From: Phycisphaerae bacterium
GTDB lineage: Bacteria; Planctomycetota; Phycisphaerae; Phycisphaerales; Phycisphaeraceae
Direction of reading: 5' to 3'
Length of the DNA: 64,000 nt
Assembly (NCBI GenBank): GCA_030432595.1
Contig: JAUIGU010000003.1
Coordinates: forward strand, 62,001 to 126,000
The translations under genes and the position numbers were made by a program. A model generated the notes under the pieces. That model saw nothing but the letters and a program-made list of their open reading frames with translations. It was not told where the DNA came from and made no database searches. Positions 1 through 9,628 of the stretch are shown in pieces (within the stretch, counting starts at the first letter, position 1; every line of letters starts with the position of its first letter).

Positions 1-3000
1 TTGCCCAGGCCCGCGTCGATCCAGTCGATGCCCGGCCCGCCGTGGATCTCGTCGCTCGCGGCGAGGCCGTAGATCACGTCCGCCCCGGCGCCGCCCTCGA
101 TGTAGTCGCCGAATAGCACACCGTCGCCGAAGACCGGGTCCAGCCCGCCCTCGTCGGACCCGACGATCTCGTCGTCGCCGTCGCCGCCGAACAGCCGATT
201 GCCCACCCCGGAGCCCGCGTGGAGGAGGTCCGCGCCGCCGTTGCCGTACAAGTCGTCGACACCGTCGTCCCCAAGCATACGGTCGTCGTCGGCACCGCCG
301 CGCAGCTCGTCGTTGCCGTCGCCACCAAGCAACTCGTCCGCGCCCGGCTCGCCGAGCAACACGTCGTTGCCCTCCTCGCCACGGATTCGGTCGTCGCCCG
401 TACCGCCAAAGACGGTGTCGGGACCGAGCCCGGCGTAGACCACGTCGTCACCCCCATCGCCGTAGATCGTGTCCGCACCGCGCCCGCCGACGATCAGGTC
501 GTTGCCGGCGCGCCCGTGGATGGTGTCGTTCCCGTCGTTGCCGCGGATCGTGTCGTTGTCGATGCCGCCGTCGATCGTGTCGTCACCCCGCCGACCCTCG
601 ATGCGGTCTTCCCCGGGCCCGCCCCGGATGTCGTCGGAACCGCTGTTGCCGATGAGGCGGTCACTTCCCGGCCCGCCGAGGATTTGGTCGGCGTCTTCGC
701 CACCAGTGATGACGTCGTTGCCCGAGCCGCCGTCCAGCGTGTCGGTGCCGCGGTTGCCGTCGATCGTGTCGTTGCCCGATTCGCCACGGATGACGTCCGC
801 CCCGTCGCCGCCGGTGATCGTGTCGTCGCCGTCGCCGCCGTCGATCGTGTCCGCGCCCTCCTGGCCGTCGATCGTGTCGTTGCCCGATTCGCCGTAGATC
901 TGGTCGCCGGCGTCGAAGGGCAACACGAAGAAACCGGACTCGTTTCCGAAAACCCTGTCGTCGCCCGATCCGCCATAAATCGTATCGGAATCCAGGCCAC
1001 CCTCGATAATGTCGTCGCCGTCCCCGCCGTCGATGTAGTCGTCGCCGTTGCCGCCGCGCAAGACCGAATCGTCGCCTCCGTAACCGTAAATAACATCGTC
1101 GCCGTCCCCGCCGTCGAGTTCGGGGTCCGCGTTGTCCGTGCCGAACAGCCGGTCGTCGCCGCCCTCGCCCCGAAGCGTGTTGAACCCGGCCTCGCCCTGG
1201 AGCACGTCGTCGTCGGCTCCGCCGCGGAGCGTGTCGTTCCCGGTACCGCCGAAGAGTACGTCCTCGCCCGCGTCGCCGTCGATCGTGTCGTTGCCCGCGC
1301 CGCCGCGGATCGTGTCGTCGCCGTCACCGCCCGACAGGGCGTCGTCGCCGCCGCCGCCGTCGATCTCGTCGTTCCCGGTGCCCCCGTCGATCGTGTCGTC
1401 GAACAGCCCGGGCAACCCCGAGCCGCTGCCACCGATCAACTCGTCGTCGCCGCCGCCGCCGTCAATGACGTTGCCGCCGCCGGGGCTGCCCACGATCGTG
1501 TCGTCGCCGCTGCCACCGGACAACTGAGTCGGCGTGCTCAACTCGAAACCCGACAGGTCGATCAGGTCGTCGCCGTCGCCGCCATCGGCCCGGATCAGGA
1601 GCAGGCCCGCGCCGCCGCTGTAGGTTTGTTCGATCCCGAACGCCTGCACCACGACATCGCTTCCAGACGAGCTGACGAAGAACTGCTCGTTGATCACGTC
1701 TTCGGAGACATTCCGCAGGTCGGCGTCCGGCCCCATGTTCAAGACCAGTTCGTTCCCGCCCTCGATATGGAAGAGCTCGGGTCCGCTGGAACTCACCTCC
1801 GGCGGGCAGTCCGGGGTGACTTCAAACTCGGTGATAACAAACTCGGCCAGCGGGAAATCGAACCGCTTGAAGCCCACCTTGGCGAACGCTTCCAGGAAGA
1901 TGCTGATCTCGCCGCCGATCGAGAACACGCAGTCGCCCGCCAGTTCGCCGGCGCGGAGTTTGCCGTCGCCGTCGTGATCGTTGAGGTCGGCGAACAGCGA
2001 CGCGGCCACGCCGCCGGCGATCTTGGCCTCGGCGACCGCGACGTCCAGCCCGCCCTGCACGCCGACCTCGCCGCGCAGCAGGAACTCCGGCACGTCCGAG
2101 CCGCCGACGCTCTGGCCGGTGTCGCTGAGGTAGAATCCGTCGGCCAGGTCCGCGAGGTCGCCCGACTCCGCGTACGCAACGAACCCCCGGGTGTCGAGGC
2201 CCAGAGCCAGGTCGGCCGAAGCGGTCAGGTTGCCGAAGAAGCCCACGGTCACCGCGGGAAACACGGGGAACTCAACCTCAAATCCGATCCCCGTTGACAG
2301 CGTGGGCAGGTCCCAGCCGATCAACTCGATGTCGTCGCGCAGACCCAGCAGCAACTCGAACGCCAGGGTCGGGTTCTCGAGGAACGGCACGGTCAGCCCG
2401 GCGTTGTCCGAGTCAAACAGCGTCGAGGTGAACGAGCTCGAAAGGCCCGCGGCCTGATCGATCGGGCTCGTGCTGTCCACATCGGCGAGCGCCCCGACAT
2501 CGAAGTTGTCCGTCAACGCCAAACGCAGGTCCGTCGAGCCGAAGTCCAGGTCACCGAAACGGATGGCGCCCGAACCCAGCGAACCCAGCAGGCTGTTGAT
2601 CTGATCGAGGGTGGTGACGACGTTGCCCACCGCTGCGAGGAACTCGAACCCGGGCTGACCGGACAGGCTGCCCAGGCCGGACAGGATCGACGCCAGCGAC
2701 ACCGGGTCGTCAAAGAAGTCGCTGATGATCGGGATCTCGGCCGTAAAGACATCGATGCCCGGTTGGATCGGCTCGAGGAACGTCGTCATGCGGCCGAAGA
2801 ACGGACTGATGACGCGCTCGGCAAACTGACCGAGCTCGACTTCGAGGTTGCCGAACACCACGGTCGGCGCGCTGCCCGTCAGATCTCCGCCGCCGAACGC
2901 CCAGTCGATGTCGAGGTCGGTCCGCAAGCCAGGCAGCCAGTCCGCCGTGGTCCCGGCCTTGACCTCGAGGTTCAATTCAGCCGCCCCCGACAAGTCCGCG

Positions 3001-6000
3001 CTGACCAGACCGGAAAGCGCGTTGGATTGCAACTCGGCGAGCGTCAGACGGTCGTCGCCGCTGGGCTCGTCGAGCTCGATGCTGAACGTGCCGGTAAAGC
3101 CCGAGGTCTCGCCGAGGCGCTCGCATAGTTCCACCGACAGGAACCCCAGACGGCCGGCCAGTACGGCACCGTCCAGAGTTACTTCGACCGTGACTTCCAA
3201 TTCGGGGTTGGACTCGTCGAGCACCAGGAACGCGCCGTCGGAGGTGCTGACCCCGATACCCAGATTCAGGTCGTAGTCCACCGCCACGGTGAGCAGCCCG
3301 CTCACGTCGAGGTTCAACCCCGGCAACCCGAAGTCGGTGTCGAAGGACTGTGTCACATCGACCAGGGACTCGGTCTTGCTCAGGTCGTAGATCACCTCGT
3401 CAGTGAACGTGGGTGCCGAGAGTGAGATGCCCAAGGCGGCCTCGAGTGCCGCGCGGATGTCAGCTTCGGTGGCGCTGGCCGCGCCGTCCACGCCGGCGAC
3501 CGCGTCTGTACGGAGTCCGGTCAGCACGTTAGCGACGTCGGCCAACCCACCACCGATAAGCGGGAAGGCGCCGTTCAATACGAAGGAACCCAGGCCGGTC
3601 TCGAAGCCGCCCAGCAACTGGTCCAGGCCATCGCGCAGCGCCGACAGGTCGGACGTCAGGTCAAGGCCCGAGACGGCCGCGGCGAAGTCGGGCAGCGCAA
3701 AAAACGTCACGGTGCCCGGCCCCGGCGCGCCCAGGTCGGTCAAGTCCACGCGGAACCGGGGCGCCGAGCCGCCCGGCGCGAACGAGGCGCCCGTGCCGGT
3801 CTCGGTGACGTCGTCGAACGCGACGCGCGTCTGGCCCGTCGCGTCGGCATCGAAGTCGCCGGCGTTGAGCGTGTCCGGGTCGTACCCCGGCGTCCCGGAG
3901 ACCGACGGAAGAGTCAACGAGTACGTCGCGGGTGCCGATGAGGTCGGCGACGTCAGGCTCTGGGCGACGATCACCTCGCCGCCCGAAAGTGTTACTCCGA
4001 GCGGCCCGAGCACGCCGCTCAGGTCCGCCAGGCTCGGGCCGCCCGTGTTCGCATAGAAGTCGGCGTCGAAGCGCGAAGTGTCCGCGACGTAGACGGTCTG
4101 GGTCGCGTCGTCGAGGTCGATGACCAGATCGATGTCGAACTCGTAACCGGCATCCACACCGAACGTCGCCCCCGAGGCGGCGAAGCTGTCGAGGCCCGCG
4201 AGTTCCGAGGGCACGCCATCATTGTTGGCGACCTGGACCAGATCAAACACGACGTCCGTTGCCGCATCGGCAACCCGATCGACCAGCGTGAACTGCCAGC
4301 GGATATTGTCAACGACCTTGTCGAGTACGAGATCGACCGTCGTTTCCGTCGAGTCAAACACGGACCGCAAACCGTCCTGGTAGAACTCCGCGATGTCCTG
4401 AAGGCTCGGCGCATCGAGGCCGGCCGCCGCGTCTAGGAACGACAACGCCGCATCGACGCCTTCGTCGATGAGCTGGGCCGGATCGACGGCATCCAGAGAA
4501 CTCGAGGGGTCAAGCGGGTATAGCGTTCGGACCTGATCGGCCGGGTTCACCCGCTCGACGACCTCGCTCAACTTCTCGAGGATTCTGTTCGCCAGGTCGT
4601 CGTTGATATCGGCGGCCTTGTCCAGGATCGCCGCGTTATTCACCACGACGTCCACGGTATTGCCGGCGGCGGTCTCGGTTACGCTCGTAACGATCTCGGC
4701 GCCCGCATCGAGCGTCACGATGCCCTTGTCGACGGTTAGATCGCCTTTGTTCAGCACAAAGCCCGTCGTCCGGACCACGCCGTCGATCACGAAGCCGAGG
4801 CCGTCCGCGATCTTCGTGGATACCGCTTTGAGCGTCTCGCCCGCCACGCCGGTGTCCACCTGCGCCGTGTAGGTCAGGTCGCCCGTCAGGTCGGCGTCGC
4901 CGAAGCTCAGATCGATCAGGCCCAGCCGCGCCGTGCCGTCGGCGTTGTTGGCGATTGCGCCCACCGACCCGCCGATCGTCAAGTCGTCGATCAGCACGCG
5001 TTCGGTTTTTGAAGTCGCGGTTGAATCCAGGTCGAACAGTACCGTGCCGTCGATCGTCGCCGTGCGGCTGAGCGTCGCCGTATCGGCCGATTCGAATCGG
5101 CTCAGCCGTTCCGCCTCGACGTTGAGGACCAACGGCGCGGCGACGTCGGCTTCGGCGTGGTCCACGTCCAGCGCATAGCCCAACTGCCCGGTGGTCGGGT
5201 CGTAGCTCGGCGTGACACTCACGCCGGCGGCCGCGGTCAGCGCGGCCGCCAGGCCCTGCGCACTCGAATAGGCCGGCAGACCGGCGGATTCGAGCGGGTC
5301 GATGACGACCGCGCGCAGCGCGTCGCCGGCGCTGGTCAGCCCGCCCACCGACACGCCGCCCACAAACGGCACGTCGACATCGACGTCCGGCGCGGCGCTC
5401 ACGGCGTTCAGGAGGTTCGCCACCGCGATCCAGCCGGCGTGGATGTCGTTGGCGGACCATTCGCCGAATGGCGCGACCTCGTCGAACCCCGCATTGGGGG
5501 TCAGCGTTGGGCCCGTCGCGTCGAGCGCCGCGCCGCCGACCGCGACTTCGGCGGAGCCGGCCGTCGACCATCCCCCCAGCGACGCGCTGACCGGCAGCGT
5601 CCCGCTCACCGAGTCGGCCGTCACGGTCGTGGCCGCCGTGTCTTCGGCCAAGGCCCCGGCAAGCTCCGACGACGTGACGTTGCCCAGCGAGTCCGAGACC
5701 GGGTCGTTGATCTCAAGCCGCACGCCCGCGTTAAGGTCGATGGCCGCTCCGTCGAACGTCACCTCCAGAAAGCCGACGCCACCGTCGATCGTCTCGCCCG
5801 TGGCGTTTAGCGCGACAGCGCCCTCCAGACAGACGTCGCGTAGAAAAAACGCCTCGGCATCGGCGAGCGTCGGATCGAGCGTGAGCCCGAACGACATCCC
5901 GACGGTCACCGTGCCGCCGAGCGTGGTCGTCAGGGCCGCGCCCTGTGCGCTCAGGCCCAGCGCGTCGGCGTCGTCCCCGAGGTCCAGGCTCACCGCCGTG

Positions 6001-6536
6001 CCCGTCAGTGGCACGTTGAACGCGACATCGATGCGAACCTCGTCATCGGGCGCGGTGAAGGCACCGACGCGCACCGCGGAAAAGCTCGGTAGCCCGGTGA
6101 GGTAGGCGTCCAGTTCGGCCGTGGTCGGCGAGGCCGGATCGAGAGCGTTGAAGTAGTCGGTGATGGGCGTGGTCAGCGTGTCGGCCAAGACCTGCTCGAG
6201 GTCCAGCACCGACCCCAGGGTTAACCCCTCGCCCGACACATCCGCGAGTCCGGCAAGCGGCACGGCCAGGTCTCCCACCCCCGCCGCATCGGAGAGCCAA
6301 TCACCGAACCCCGCCAAGCCGTTGAGGAGGTTGCCGGCTTCGGCGTTGCTTAAGCCGTAGTCAACGCCGTCGTCGCCGGGGTCAAGCCACGAGCTCGACA
6401 ACAACACGCGCTTCTCGAGGGGTTCCCAACGGGGGCCGAACGCGCTGAACTTGGCCGCCACCGCGCACAACCGGGACACCGAAGCGTCGGGCGCTCGACG
6501 AAGGTTCTCTCTGCCTCGGTGCGGAACATCACTCAA
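1..6536 (-). CDS. Giant secreted LEPR-XLL / RTX-repeat adhesin, 3' end outside window
   Basis: About 2178 residues are visible and the frame runs off the window start, so the C-terminus is missing. Near residues 37-46 the motif WEPLEKRVLL matches the LEPR-XLL N-terminal motif of giant planctomycete exported proteins. The middle, about residues 60-1500, is rich in Leu, Asp, Gly and Thr with repeated beta-strand-like segments, and I do not recognise a catalytic domain. An EF-hand-like loop DHDGDGKLRAGEL lies near residue 1519. From about residue 1665 onward there are more than 25 RTX nonapeptides of the GGxGxDxI type, which bind calcium during folding outside the cell. No ATG opens the frame; I chose TTG at 6534-6536 because AGAAGGG lies six bases upstream, with GTG at 6479 as the alternative. 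Role inferred: calcium-dependent surface adhesin or matrix protein. Confidence is high for the class and lower for the start. Confidence 0.85.
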   Translation of the reverse strand, partial: MSDVPHRGRENLRRAPDASVSRLCAVAAKFSAFGPRWEPLEKRVLLSSSWLDPGDDGVDYGLSNAEAGNLLNGLAGFGDWLSDAAGVGDLAVPLAGLADVSGEGLTLGSVLDLEQVLADTLTTPITDYFNALDPASPTTAELDAYLTGLPSFSAVRVGAFTAPDDEVRIDVAFNVPLTGTAVSLDLGDDADALGLSAQGAALTTTLGGTVTVGMSFGLTLDPTLADAEAFFLRDVCLEGAVALNATGETIDGGVGFLEVTFDGAAIDLNAGVRLEINDPVSDSLGNVTSSELAGALAEDTAATTVTADSVSGTLPVSASLGGWSTAGSAEVAVGGAALDATGPTLTPNAGFDEVAPFGEWSANDIHAGWIAVANLLNAVSAAPDVDVDVPFVGGVSVGGLTSAGDALRAVVIDPLESAGLPAYSSAQGLAAALTAAAGVSVTPSYDPTTGQLGYALDVDHAEADVAAPLVLNVEAERLSRFESADTATLSRTATIDGTVLFDLDSTATSKTERVLIDDLTIGGSVGAIANNADGTARLGLIDLSFGDADLTGDLTYTAQVDTGVAGETLKAVSTKIADGLGFVIDGVVRTTGFVLNKGDLTVDKGIVTLDAGAEIVTSVTETAAGNTVDVVVNNAAILDKAADINDDLANRILEKLSEVVERVNPADQVRTLYPLDPSSSLDAVDPAQLIDEGVDAALSFLDAAAGLDAPSLQDIAEFYQDGLRSVFDSTETTVDLVLDKVVDNIRWQFTLVDRVADAATDVVFDLVQVANNDGVPSELAGLDSFAASGATFGVDAGYEFDIDLVIDLDDATQTVYVADTSRFDADFYANTGGPSLADLSGVLGPLGVTLSGGEVIVAQSLTSPTSSAPATYSLTLPSVSGTPGYDPDTLNAGDFDADATGQTRVAFDDVTETGTGASFAPGGSAPRFRVDLTDLGAPGPGTVTFFALPDFAAAVSGLDLTSDLSALRDGLDQLLGGFETGLGSFVLNGAFPLIGGGLADVANVLTGLRTDAVAGVDGAASATEADIRAALEAALGISLSAPTFTDEVIYDLSKTESLVDVTQSFDTDFGLPGLNLDVSGLLTVAVDYDLNLGIGVSTSDGAFLVLDESNPELEVTVEVTLDGAVLAGRLGFLSVELCERLGETSGFTGTFSIELDEPSGDDRLTLAELQSNALSGLVSADLSGAAELNLEVKAGTTADWLPGLRTDLDIDWAFGGGDLTGSAPTVVFGNLEVELGQFAERVISPFFGRMTTFLEPIQPGIDVFTAEIPIISDFFDDPVSLASILSGLGSLSGQPGFEFLAAVGNVVTTLDQINSLLGSLGSGAIRFGDLDFGSTDLRLALTDNFDVGALADVDSTSPIDQAAGLSSSFTSTLFDSDNAGLTVPFLENPTLAFELLLGLRDDIELIGWDLPTLSTGIGFEVEFPVFPAVTVGFFGNLTASADLALGLDTRGFVAYAESGDLADLADGFYLSDTGQSVGGSDVPEFLLRGEVGVQGGLDVAVAEAKIAGGVAASLFADLNDHDGDGKLRAGELAGDCVFSIGGEISIFLEAFAKVGFKRFDFPLAEFVITEFEVTPDCPPEVSSSGPELFHIEGGNELVLNMGPDADLRNVSEDVINEQFFVSSSGSDVVVQAFGIEQTYSGGAGLLLIRADGGDGDDLIDLSGFELSTPTQLSGGSGDDTIVGSPGGGNVIDGGGGDDELIGGSGSGLPGLFDDTIDGGTGNDEIDGGGGDDALSGGDGDDTIRGGAGNDTIDGDAGEDVLFGGTGNDTLRGGADDDVLQGEAGFNTLRGEGGDDRLFGTDNADPELDGGDGDDVIYGYGGDDSVLRGGNGDDYIDGGDGDDIIEGGLDSDTIYGGSGDDRVFGNESGFFVLPFDAGDQIYGESGNDTIDGQEGADTIDGGDGDDTITGGDGADVIRGESGNDTIDGNRGTDTLDGGSGNDVITGGEDADQILGGPGSDRLIGNSGSDDIRGGPGEDRIEGRRGDDTIDGGIDNDTIRGNDGNDTIHGRAGNDLIVGGRGADTIYGDGGDDVVYAGLGPDTVFGGTGDDRIRGEEGNDVLLGEPGADELLGGDGNDELRGGADDDRMLGDDGVDDLYGNGGADLLHAGSGVGNRLFGGDGDDEIVGSDEGGLDPVFGDGVLFGDYIEGGAGADVIYGLAASDEIHGGPGIDWIDAGLG

Positions 6537-7062
6537 TGATGGCCCTTCTATGTGAAACGTTGGATCGCGACTCGGCCGAGTGAAATGCCTGGCTTCGGCC
6601 CGTAGCCGCTTAACCACGTATGTTTCGGATATCCAACATGCGTCTTCCCATCAAGATCGTGACCGCGAACGAGAGCCAGGCAGAAAGTCAGAGCGCCTGC
6701 AGGGATGCGACCAAGCCGCCGCTGACGCTAACGCGTGTCTTCCGGACCCGCAATACCAATCTGCCAAAACTTGGGGAAAATACGAGAATGAAACACAATG
6801 GCGACTCTCGCATCGCGGTCGATCGGCATGGTTGAGCGCGGAAGAGCATATCCCTGGTCCCGCCAGAGTCGTCTCGGGGCGGTGGCGGGGATCTCCGCGA
6901 TCATCGGTCCACGGGCCGATCGGACCCGCCGATGCTTTCATCTGTTTCTGCCTTCGCGGCGCCGCCGTGATGAAACGCTCGGGATAGCTGGTGAGCGGAG
7001 CTGCGTCCAAAGAAACACCGCCACCGCCGATCCAGGCGGGTTCTAGCAGGTCGGTGATCGTC
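6537..7062. other. Gene-free stretch upstream of the giant adhesin
   Basis: I see no convincing gene here. Open frames exist on both strands, but none has a ribosome binding site with a recognisable protein. Base composition is less GC-rich than the flanking genes. It presumably carries the promoter of the giant adhesin gene, but I could not assign -35 and -10 boxes. Confidence 0.5.
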
Positions 7063-7623
7063 TTAAACGAGTCTCGGATGCGCGGTCACGTACTTTGAAA
7101 TCCACTCTTCGAGTTTGCCGACATCGACTGCCTCGGGTTCATAGATTAATCCGGCCGTCGCTTGTTTGAGAAGGTCAAGAAGCTTGGCGCGCAGCCATTG
7201 AACATCGGCCGGCGTCATCAGACCGGTCATATTCAAAAGGATCAGCGAAACGACCGCCCGCGCAACGACGCGCGTGATGGGTTTGTGCTTTGCCGCAGCA
7301 CGCCCGACGGACGGAGTGTCCACCAGTTGCCGCCCCGATGGTTTCGACGGTGTCGAGAAACTTGTCTTTATCCGGTCCAAAATAGCGGATCAGTCTTTCT
7401 TCTTTGAGCGATCCCGTCTCTGCTCGCCAAACCCAATTTCGAGCCGGCCGTCGATCCAAGGAGCCACCTCTGCGAGCATGGCGTTTGTAGAAAGTACGAG
7501 CTCTTCGAAGGCGCGAAGGCTTGACGCGACCGTATCGATCGATACGGGTTTCTCGCCGCCGAGTTCATAAGCCAACTCGTGTACGTATTCGAAGAGCAGG
7601 TCGCCCCGCGAAAGTTCAGCCAA
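7063..7623 (-). pseudogene. Broken hypothetical gene (in-frame stop or paired frameshifts)
   Basis: Three consecutive coding-like pieces are read on the minus strand. The first starts MAELSRGDLLFEYVHELAYE (7623 down to about 7420). The second, in another frame, reads LKEERLIRYFGPDKDKFL (about 7420-7330). The third returns to the first frame and ends in KLEEWISKYVTAHPRLV at 7063. The first frame meets TGA at 7390-7392. Either one nonsense codon splits the gene, or two compensating indels moved the middle piece out of frame; I favour the latter because the middle piece reads more like real protein. The intact product would be about 185 residues. I do not recognise the family. Less GC-rich than its neighbours, which may point to horizontal acquisition. 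Confidence 0.5.
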
Positions 7624-7811
7624 CGCTCATCTCCGAAGACATGAAAGAAACTCGCCCGCGGGTTACGCGCGCGGGCTGAACACAGGCGGGGTGTTGCGAG
7701 GGGTCCCGGGTTGCAACAACGTCGAGGTAAGTCGAGAAGTCCCGGGTCGCTGGCGGTGCTACAAAGTCGAGGTTAGACCTGATTCCGCCACACGCCACCT
7801 ATGCCATTTTA

Positions 7812-7977
7812 CTCGACGGGTACCAGCCGTCGAGCACCGCCGGTACCAACCGGCGGAGTCGCGCCGCGGGTGGTCGCCCGCGGGGAAGTGCTGGCCGACC
7901 TTGGCCGGCTCCGGGTGGCCCCGAGCGGCTTGAAACGGGGAGGCCGTCTGCTGCCGGCCGGACCAACCGGCCTTTTT
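7812..7977. repeat. String of GC-rich hairpins with related loops
   Basis: Consecutive short palindromes: stem 7812-7819/7827-7834 with loop GTACCAG, stem 7837-7843/7850-7856 with loop TACCAA, stem 7864-7870/7877-7883 with loop TGGTCG, weaker pairings to 7950, then stem 7956-7961/7967-7972 with loop ACCAA followed by five T. Three loops share ACCA. The set could be a structured RNA read on the plus strand or a cluster of dispersed palindromic repeats. No open reading frame here is convincing. It lies just 3' of the minus-strand tRNA. Confidence 0.55.
7956..7977 (+). terminator. Rho-independent terminator-like hairpin
   Basis: A six-base-pair GGCCGG/CCGGCC stem with a five-base loop is followed by TTTTT on the plus strand. 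There is no plus-strand protein gene directly upstream, so if it is functional it would end a noncoding transcript from the hairpin string. Confidence 0.5.
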
Positions 7978-7981
7978 CCAA

Positions 7982-8055
7982 CGATCGTGGCAGGATTCGA
8001 ACCTGCGACCTTCTGCTCCGGAGGCAGACGCTCTATCCAGCTGAGCTACACGATC
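7982..8055 (-). tRNA. tRNA-Arg (anticodon CCG)
   Basis: The 74-base gene folds as a cloverleaf on the minus strand. The acceptor stem GATCGTG/CACGATC closes it, the D arm contains AGCTCAGCTGGATAGAGC, the anticodon loop CTCCGGA presents CCG, and the T arm contains GGTTCGAATCC. It reads CGG arginine codons. The 3' CCA is not encoded and must be added enzymatically. It is a single gene, with the GltS-type transporter upstream on the same strand. Confidence 0.95.
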
Positions 8056-8133
8056 AGGACGTGGCCGGCGGGCGGAACCGTGCCGGGCCGTGGAGTATAC
8101 CGCGGCGGGGTCGGCGGCTCGCGCCGGGGCGCG

Positions 8134-9609
8134 TCACGCCGGAGGTTGTGCGGACGCTTCCGGACGCCGGCCCGCCAGGAACAAGCCCGCCACCAGCAGC
8201 CCGACCAGCGCGGCGGCCATCACGGCCACCACCGCGACCAGCGGCACCCCCGCGCCGCTCTCGGCCATGAGCAGCGGCAGGCTCACCGTGATCACGCCGC
8301 CGCCGATGAACGGCGCCGACAGCGGGGCGGCGACGGCGTAGTCCTCCGTGGCGGGCGTCTTCAGCTCCGGGTCGACCATGCGCAGCAGCATCATGCCCTG
8401 CGCTGTCGTGCCGGTGGACATGCCGTAGTTGATAAGGCCCAGCTCGAACCAGTACGCCCGCGGCAGCAACCGCGGGGCCAGCACCAACAGGCAGAACGTC
8501 GACCACGCGAACCCCAGCGCCAGCAACAACACCGTCGGCTGCCAGTAGTCCATGAGCGCCTCGATGCGCAGCGTCGAGATCGCCGCGACGATCAGGACTT
8601 CCATCGCCACCCCGGTGATGCGCGACAGCGACGGCGCGTCGATCAGGTCGTCGAGTTTCAATGCGGACAACCCCCAGCGCAGCGTCAGCCCACCCAACAA
8701 CGTAAAAAGAAACAACGGCAGCTTGCCCGCGAACTTCATGAAGTTGTCCGCGTGTTCCTCGGCCATCGCGCCGTGCGCGACGGTGTCCAGCAGCGCGATG
8801 AACCCGGCTTGGTACGCCCACCCAACGGCGAAGGCGACGCCGACCAGCAGCAGCTGCAGCATCATGGGTTCGATGACGTCGGCGCGGCTGCGGGCGTAGG
8901 CACCGGGCTGCGGGTCGCGCCGCGCTTCGAGGCCGGTCGTGGTGGCCAGGTCCACGGTCGAAGCGACGGTCCAGCCGCGGCGGACGCCGACGTTGACCCA
9001 CAGGATGCCGGTGACCACGCCGCCGACCAGCCCGACGGTGGCGAAGAGCATGCCCAGGTCCATGCCGGCGGGGAAGTTGAGCGGCCCCTCGAAGATCGCG
9101 CCCATCGCGCCCGCGGTGCCGTGCCCGCCGGAGAAACCGGCCTCGATCATCTGCCCGAACGACGCCGGCACGTCGAAGCCCATCGGCCAGACGACCAGCA
9201 GCACCGCCGCCAGCCCGACGCAGCTCTGCCCCAAGACGATCAGCCAGACCATGACCCCCTGTTGCGCCGCCGCCCGCGCCGCCTGGCGAAACGGCCGGCT
9301 GGGCTTTTCCAACAGCAGTGCGGCAAAGATCACCGCCAATAGCGGGCCCGGCCAACCACGCAGCGTGTTAAAGATGTCGAGGGTGGTGCGCTGCACATCG
9401 GACGCGTTGGCCAGCGCCGCCTCGTCGCCGCGGTACAGCCCGGCCACCTCCGCCGGGCCGCTGTTGAGCAGCGCCTGCGCGACGCCGAACCCGATCAGCC
9501 CGCCCACGACCGACGCCGGGATGAATAGCGCCCGCAGCGGCGGCAGCGTCGCCCGCAGCAGCAGCCCGATCCCCAGAAACACGACGACGGCGATGAGCGC
9601 GGACTGCAT
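8134..9609 (-). CDS. gltS: Sodium/glutamate symporter-type transporter (GltS/ESS family)
   Basis: The 491-residue protein consists almost entirely of hydrophobic helices, beginning MQSALIAVVVFLGIGLLLRA. The hairpin signature FSGGHGTAGAMGAIFEG near residues 170-185 matches the conserved reentrant region of the GltS family, and a second equivalent lies in the C-terminal half (NYGMSTGTTAQGMMLLR). Family members import glutamate with sodium across the inner membrane. At 491 residues it is about 90 longer than the E. coli protein, the extra length being mainly between the two halves and at the C-terminus, so the substrate could differ. It lies downstream of a lipoprotein amidohydrolase gene with a 104-bp gap occupied by an inverted repeat. 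The family call is firm; the exact substrate is inferred. Confidence 0.85.
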   Translation of the reverse strand: MQSALIAVVVFLGIGLLLRATLPPLRALFIPASVVGGLIGFGVAQALLNSGPAEVAGLYRGDEAALANASDVQRTTLDIFNTLRGWPGPLLAVIFAALLLEKPSRPFRQAARAAAQQGVMVWLIVLGQSCVGLAAVLLVVWPMGFDVPASFGQMIEAGFSGGHGTAGAMGAIFEGPLNFPAGMDLGMLFATVGLVGGVVTGILWVNVGVRRGWTVASTVDLATTTGLEARRDPQPGAYARSRADVIEPMMLQLLLVGVAFAVGWAYQAGFIALLDTVAHGAMAEEHADNFMKFAGKLPLFLFTLLGGLTLRWGLSALKLDDLIDAPSLSRITGVAMEVLIVAAISTLRIEALMDYWQPTVLLLALGFAWSTFCLLVLAPRLLPRAYWFELGLINYGMSTGTTAQGMMLLRMVDPELKTPATEDYAVAAPLSAPFIGGGVITVSLPLLMAESGAGVPLVAVVAVMAAALVGLLVAGLFLAGRRPEASAQPPA

Positions 9610-9628
9610 GGACGCACCGTAACGAGTT

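Noticed and set aside
219-2297. A 692-codon open frame on the plus strand
   Set aside because: It is the antisense of RTX repeats; its Val/Ala/Arg/Asp pattern simply mirrors GGxGxD codons on the minus strand.
6580-7046. Small open frames on both strands upstream of the giant adhesin
   Set aside because: They overlap each other, lack ribosome binding sites and show no protein-like patterns.
7799-7981. A 60-codon minus-strand frame over the hairpin string
   Set aside because: It translates palindromes and ends against the tRNA; no conserved protein features.
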